Positions 60,155 to 64,000 of a stretch of 64,000 nucleotides of DNA are shown one piece after another (position 1 is the stretch's first letter; the number at the start of each line of letters is the position of its first letter). The notes under the pieces are model-generated. The model was not told the DNA's origin. It did no database searches and saw only the letters and a program-made list of their open reading frames with translations. Source of the DNA: Streptomyces sp. NBC_01275 (GTDB lineage: Bacteria; Actinomycetota; Actinomycetes; Streptomycetales; Streptomycetaceae); the NCBI RefSeq assembly GCF_026340655.1, contig NZ_JAPEOZ010000001.1, positions 4,836,001 to 4,900,000 on the forward strand, given 5' to 3'. The position numbers and the translations under genes are program-made.

Positions 60155-61672
60155 GTGACGACGATGACGGAAGCGTCCGTACGCGAGTTCAAGATGCCCG
60201 ACGTGGGCGAGGGACTCACCGAGGCCGAGATCCTCAAGTGGTATGTCCAGGTCGGGGACACGGTGACGGACGGCCAGGTGGTGTGCGAGGTCGAGACGGC
60301 CAAGGCCGCCGTCGAACTGCCCATCCCCTACGACGGCGTGGTCCGCGAGCTGCGCTTCCCCGAGGGCGCCACGGTGGACGTGGGCACGTCCATCATCGCG
60401 GTGGACGTGGCGGGCGGGGCGGCGCCTGCGTCGGCTCCGGCGCAGACCCCCGCTCCAGAGCAGACGCCCGCTCCCGAGAAGGCGTCCGCCGCGCAGAAGA
60501 CGCCCGAGGCGCCCAAGTCGGTGGGCTCCGGCCGCCAGCCGGTCCTCGTCGGCTACGGCGTGGCCACGTCCTCCACCAAGCGCCGCCCGCGCAAGGGCCC
60601 GGAGATCCCGGCCCAGGAGTCGGCGCCGGTCGCCCAAGCGGTTCAGGCGGAGCTGAACGGCCACGGCCACGGGTCCGCTCCCGCCCCGCAGGCGCAGGAG
60701 GCTCTGCCGGTCAAGGAGCGTCCGCTGGCCAAGCCGCCGGTGCGCAAGCTGGCCAAGGACCTGGGCGTCGATCTGACGGCGGTGGTCCCCTCCGGCCCTG
60801 ACGGCGTCATCACCCGCGAGGACGTCCACGCGGCGGCCGCCCCGACGCAGGTGCCTGCGCCCGAGCCCGTCGTGCAGCCCACGCCCACGTCTATGCCCAC
60901 GCCCCTTCCCACGTCCATTCCCGCCGTGCCCGCGGCGTCCGCACCGGCCCCGGCGGTCGCGTACGACTCCGCGCGGGAGACCCGTATCCCGGTCAAGGGC
61001 GTGCGCAAGGCCACGGCCGCCGCGATGGTCGGCTCGGCGTTCACCGCGCCGCATGTCACCGAGTTCGTGACGGTCGACGTCACGCGCACGCTGAAGCTCG
61101 TCGAGGAGCTCAAGGACGACAAGGAGATGCAGGGCCTGCGGGTCAACCCGCTGCTGCTGATCGCCAAGGCCCTGCTGGTCGCCCTCAAGCGCCACCCGGA
61201 GATCAACGCCTCCTGGGACGAGGCGGCGCAGGAGATCGTCCAGAAGCACTACGTCAACCTGGGCATCGCGGCCGCCACCCCGCGCGGGCTGATCGTGCCG
61301 AACATCAAGGACGCGCACGCCAAGACGCTCCCGCAGCTCGCGGAGGCGCTCGGCGAACTGGTCGGCACGGCGCGGGAGGGCAGGACGTCCCCCGCCGCGA
61401 TGCAGGGCGGCACGGTGACGATCACCAACGTCGGCGTCTTCGGCGTCGACACCGGCACACCGATCCTCAACCCCGGCGAGTCCGCGATCCTCGCGGTCGG
61501 CGCGATCAGGCTCCAGCCGTGGGTCCACAAGGGCAAGGTGAAGCCACGTCAGGTGACGACGCTGGCGCTTTCCTTCGACCACCGGCTGGTGGACGGGGAG
61601 CTGGGCTCCAAGGTGCTGGCCGATGTGGCGGCGATCCTGGAGCAGCCGAAGAGACTGATCACCTGGGGCTGA
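60155..61672 (+). CDS. bkdC: Dihydrolipoamide acyltransferase E2 (cluster 2)
   Basis: 505 aa. One lipoyl domain (lysine in VETAKAAVELP), a long Ala/Pro/Glu linker, a binding domain (PPVRKLAKDLGVDL), a second Pro-rich linker, and a catalytic domain with LSFDHRLVDGELG. GTG 60155 with GGAG 6 nt upstream. Longer than cluster 1 E2 because of the linkers. No E3 gene follows. Its TGA starts a repeat array. Confidence 0.94.
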   Translation: MTTMTEASVREFKMPDVGEGLTEAEILKWYVQVGDTVTDGQVVCEVETAKAAVELPIPYDGVVRELRFPEGATVDVGTSIIAVDVAGGAAPASAPAQTPAPEQTPAPEKASAAQKTPEAPKSVGSGRQPVLVGYGVATSSTKRRPRKGPEIPAQESAPVAQAVQAELNGHGHGSAPAPQAQEALPVKERPLAKPPVRKLAKDLGVDLTAVVPSGPDGVITREDVHAAAAPTQVPAPEPVVQPTPTSMPTPLPTSIPAVPAASAPAPAVAYDSARETRIPVKGVRKATAAAMVGSAFTAPHVTEFVTVDVTRTLKLVEELKDDKEMQGLRVNPLLLIAKALLVALKRHPEINASWDEAAQEIVQKHYVNLGIAAATPRGLIVPNIKDAHAKTLPQLAEALGELVGTAREGRTSPAAMQGGTVTITNVGVFGVDTGTPILNPGESAILAVGAIRLQPWVHKGKVKPRQVTTLALSFDHRLVDGELGSKVLADVAAILEQPKRLITWG

Positions 61673-61718
61673 CCAGGTGACCAGGTGACCAGGTGACCGG
61701 GTGACCGGGTGACCGGAT
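61671..61718. repeat. Six 8-bp tandem repeats at the bkdC stop
   Basis: GACCAGGT ×3, then GACCGGGT ×2 and GACCGGAT (61671-61718). The junctions create repeated GGTGACC palindromes. The stop codon of bkdC lies in the first unit. The 73-bp convergent gap holds nothing else. Confidence 0.88.
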
Positions 61719-61745
61719 GGTCGGTGAGGCGGCCCCCGGGCAGTC

Positions 61746-63998
61746 TCACCGACCTGGGTCGGTCGACGTCGGGTCCGGGCGCAGCCAGTGGCCGTCCGTG
61801 CTCCAGCCGAGGAGGAGTCGGCCGGCGCCCTCGTCCGCCCAGTGGCCCGCCGCGACCTGGTGCAGTCCGGTCAGCGCGGGGGCCAGCCGGCCCGCGACAT
61901 GGCCGGGGTGGCGGGCGACCTCCTCGGACAGCCAGGCCAGGGTGCGCGTCTGCTCGTGGGGCGGGCACAGGGACAGGTGGAACAGCATCTGCCGCCAGGC
62001 GTAGGCGACGTCCTTGATGGTGCCGAGCGGCCGTGGGTTGCCGTGTACGCGGGTGGTCAGCCGGCACACGGTGACGAAGCAGCGGCGGGCCAGGTCCTCC
62101 CAGCCCGCGGCCGGGGCGATGCCGACCCGGTGGACCAGCGTGGCCAGGTTGTGCGTCGTGAGGATCTGCGCCTGTTCGATCACCTTCCCGTTCGCGGCCA
62201 CCGACCCCGACCTCGACCCCGACGAAGCGGCCCCTGCCCGCTGCAGGCACAGCTTCGCGAACCCCGGGGAGGTCCTCGCGCCGTACGACCGCGTCAGGGC
62301 CTCGCCGGTCTCGGCGATCGCCAGGTTGCGGATCGCCTGGTAGTCGATGGCGTAGTAGCGCTCGTAGAGGGAGCCGCCGCCGAGGAGTTCCGCCGCGATG
62401 CGGGCCGCGGCGAGGAACTTCGGGGTGAAGGCGCCCATGAAGATGTCCGCGGCGAGTTCCTCGACGAGCGGAGCGCCGAGTTCGGCCTGGCGGGCGAGGA
62501 CGGACAGTTCACGGACCAGGGGGTTGGGCAGGATCGTGCCCGGGAAGGCCTGCACGGCCAACTCGCCCAGCTGCCGCAACGCGACGGCCGACACCGCGTC
62601 GTTCTCCCGGGCGTGCCCGGCGACGGCCCGTACCCAGGGCAGCTCCTCGGCCCGCACCTGTCGTACGAGACTGAGCAGCAGCAGCGAACGACGGTCGCTG
62701 AACGCACGGTGGTTCGCGGCCGCGAGCGCACGCAGCGCCGGGTCGGGGTAGGCCTGCGTGCTGGTCGCGGCGACGAGCTGCGGCACGAGCTCGGCCAGCA
62801 CCTCGGCCGAGGGCACGACACCGCGCTCCACGAGCGTGCCGAGGGGCGCGCTCAGCGCGGCCTCGACGGGCTGCCGGACGGCGGCCGGAATCGCCGCCCC
62901 CGTCGGCAGTCCCGTCTCCCGGGCCTCCGGCTCGCTCACCGGGACGAGCAGCGGCGCGACCTCGGCCACGCCCGTCTCCTGGTCGAGCCCGGCCAGCCGG
63001 CCGAGCACGAGCTGGGCCAGGGCGTGGTGGGAGGGAAGCGCGGCCTGGGCGGCCTGCGCCCGGCGCAGCGCGGTGTGCGGTCCGGAGCCGGGCAGCCCGC
63101 GCCGGCGCACCATGGCGGTGACGGCGTGCCGCAGCAGCCCGAGCCGACGTGCGTCGAGCGCCCGTCCGGCGACGGTCTCCTCCAGCGCGCCCCGCAGGAT
63201 CGCCAGGTTCTGCTTGGGGTCGCGGTGCTTGGTGCAGTACGTGTGCCGCTTCGCGAGCGCGCGGTAGCGCACCAGCAGCTGGGCGCCCCGCTCGTGCCAG
63301 GCCTCGCGGGCGCGGGAGTCGGGCGCCGGCACCCGGACGGTTCCGTCGTCGTCGGCCGTCTCCAGCCAGTGCGCGAGCAGTTCGTCCGCGAACGGCTGCC
63401 AGACGCTCAGGGCCTCCCGCTGTGTCTCCACGGCACGGCTCGGCCGTCGTCGGATCAGGGTGTCGACGGCCTCGGAGACGGTGCGCCGGTGCACGGCGCC
63501 GGAGTCGGGCGCCGGCCGGTCGGTCGGCCGCGGGGCGAACCGCAGCCGCCCCGCGAACGGCATCAGTTCCTCGACGAGTTCGAGCGCCGCGTCCGTCTCC
63601 CCGGCCCGGCCCAGCCAGGCCACGGTGAGTAGGGCGGCCTCCTCGGGGACGGTCACCTCGTAGCGGGTGCTGTCCAGCAGCGCGTAGAGCCGCCCGAGCC
63701 CCTCCTCCGACAGCCAGTACGCGAACAGCGCCTGCCGGTCCTCGGGCACCCCGGCCCGACGCGCGGTCTCGATCTCGTACGCCGTGAGCGGACCGCCCGC
63801 GCTGGGCTTGCCGGTGGCGAAGCCGCCGCGGAGGACCTCGGGCGTCACCCAGGCGGGCAGTTCCTTGACCGGGGTGCGGGAGCCGATGGTCAGCCGGCCG
63901 TCGGCCATGCCGGCGAGGACGGCCCGCCAGCCCTGGCCGCGCTGCTGCGCCCGGCGTCGGGTCTCGGGGTCCTGGTGGGTGAGCGCGGTGCGGAGCGC
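61746..63998 (-). CDS. Large unrecognised protein (5' end outside window)
   Basis: At least 750 codons, open to the window edge; ATG 63908 is internal or alternative because coding continues upstream (ALRTALTHQDPETRRRAQQR). Ala/Leu/Arg-rich, probably helical-repeat (ARM/HEAT-like) architecture with no clear catalytic motif or membrane segment. WLRPDP-type end. I do not recognise it; it could be a scaffold or part of a multi-gene system beyond the edge. Confidence 0.85.
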   Translation of the reverse strand, partial: ALRTALTHQDPETRRRAQQRGQGWRAVLAGMADGRLTIGSRTPVKELPAWVTPEVLRGGFATGKPSAGGPLTAYEIETARRAGVPEDRQALFAYWLSEEGLGRLYALLDSTRYEVTVPEEAALLTVAWLGRAGETDAALELVEELMPFAGRLRFAPRPTDRPAPDSGAVHRRTVSEAVDTLIRRRPSRAVETQREALSVWQPFADELLAHWLETADDDGTVRVPAPDSRAREAWHERGAQLLVRYRALAKRHTYCTKHRDPKQNLAILRGALEETVAGRALDARRLGLLRHAVTAMVRRRGLPGSGPHTALRRAQAAQAALPSHHALAQLVLGRLAGLDQETGVAEVAPLLVPVSEPEARETGLPTGAAIPAAVRQPVEAALSAPLGTLVERGVVPSAEVLAELVPQLVAATSTQAYPDPALRALAAANHRAFSDRRSLLLLSLVRQVRAEELPWVRAVAGHARENDAVSAVALRQLGELAVQAFPGTILPNPLVRELSVLARQAELGAPLVEELAADIFMGAFTPKFLAAARIAAELLGGGSLYERYYAIDYQAIRNLAIAETGEALTRSYGARTSPGFAKLCLQRAGAASSGSRSGSVAANGKVIEQAQILTTHNLATLVHRVGIAPAAGWEDLARRCFVTVCRLTTRVHGNPRPLGTIKDVAYAWRQMLFHLSLCPPHEQTRTLAWLSEEVARHPGHVAGRLAPALTGLHQVAAGHWADEGAGRLLLGWSTDGHWLRPDPTSTDPGR

Positions 63999-64000
63999 CT

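Noticed and set aside
42072..61672. Recent duplication of the bkd operon
   Set aside because: The two sets differ in length, linkers and motif context throughout, so they are old paralogues.

Overview
The window reads as the oriC-proximal core of a Streptomyces (or very close actinomycete) chromosome. The base composition is very GC-rich with strong GC at third codon positions. GTG and TTG starts are common, and neighbouring genes often overlap by GTGA or ATGA. The gene content is characteristic: crgA, pknB-pbpA-ftsW-PP2C-fhaB-fhaA, class E sortases, bpa, two bkd clusters and a paa cluster. Three perfect parS sites (GTTTCACGTGAAAC) and several intergenic groups of DnaA boxes fit a position close to the origin. 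I saw no insertion sequence, prophage, CRISPR array or rRNA.

Layout. 1-7.8 kb: end of a secreted or membrane protein, a Ser/Thr kinase with an unusual leader, an XRE regulator, tRNA-Ala, a BlaI/M56 pair, TerB, DUF5324, cyclophilin and rhomboid. 7.8-21 kb: the growth and division block, with a DnaA-box cluster, crgA, DUF881, three class E sortases around pabA, then on the minus strand fhaA-fhaB-PP2C-ftsW-pbpA-pknB. 21.4-26 kb: tRNA-Leu, an 11-bp repeat array, a histidine kinase whose response regulator seems to be deleted, a low-complexity gap with parS, and an MMPL exporter. The same 18-bp palindrome precedes both the kinase and the exporter. 26-29 kb: DUF2252, J-domain and rhodanese genes, two of them with apparent leaderless starts.

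29-45.5 kb is a catabolic region. It holds an acyl-CoA dehydrogenase with a KstR-type operator, paaABCDE (phenylacetyl-CoA epoxidase), DUF5819, HTTM and TrmH genes, paaN, paaH, a paaR-like TetR regulator, an Lrp regulator and a first branched-chain 2-oxoacid dehydrogenase operon (E1alpha-E1beta-E2). PaaR-type palindromes lie in front of paaA and between paaN and paaH, and a weaker one precedes the first bkd operon. Together these would route phenylacetate and branched-chain keto acids to acyl-CoAs.

45.5-64 kb: MobA-like and MoeA genes (the moeA stop codon lies inside a parS site), a K+ channel and a divergent stand-alone RCK-type protein, a quinone oxidoreductase, an anchored surface protein, the proteasome activator Bpa, two divergent Ser/Thr kinases, a phosphotransferase, a truncated response regulator, the second bkd operon, and the C-terminal part of a large unrecognised protein running off the window.

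All calls were made by reading the sequence; no database search was run. Family names rest on motifs and gene order, and operator names rest on matches to published consensus patterns recalled from memory.
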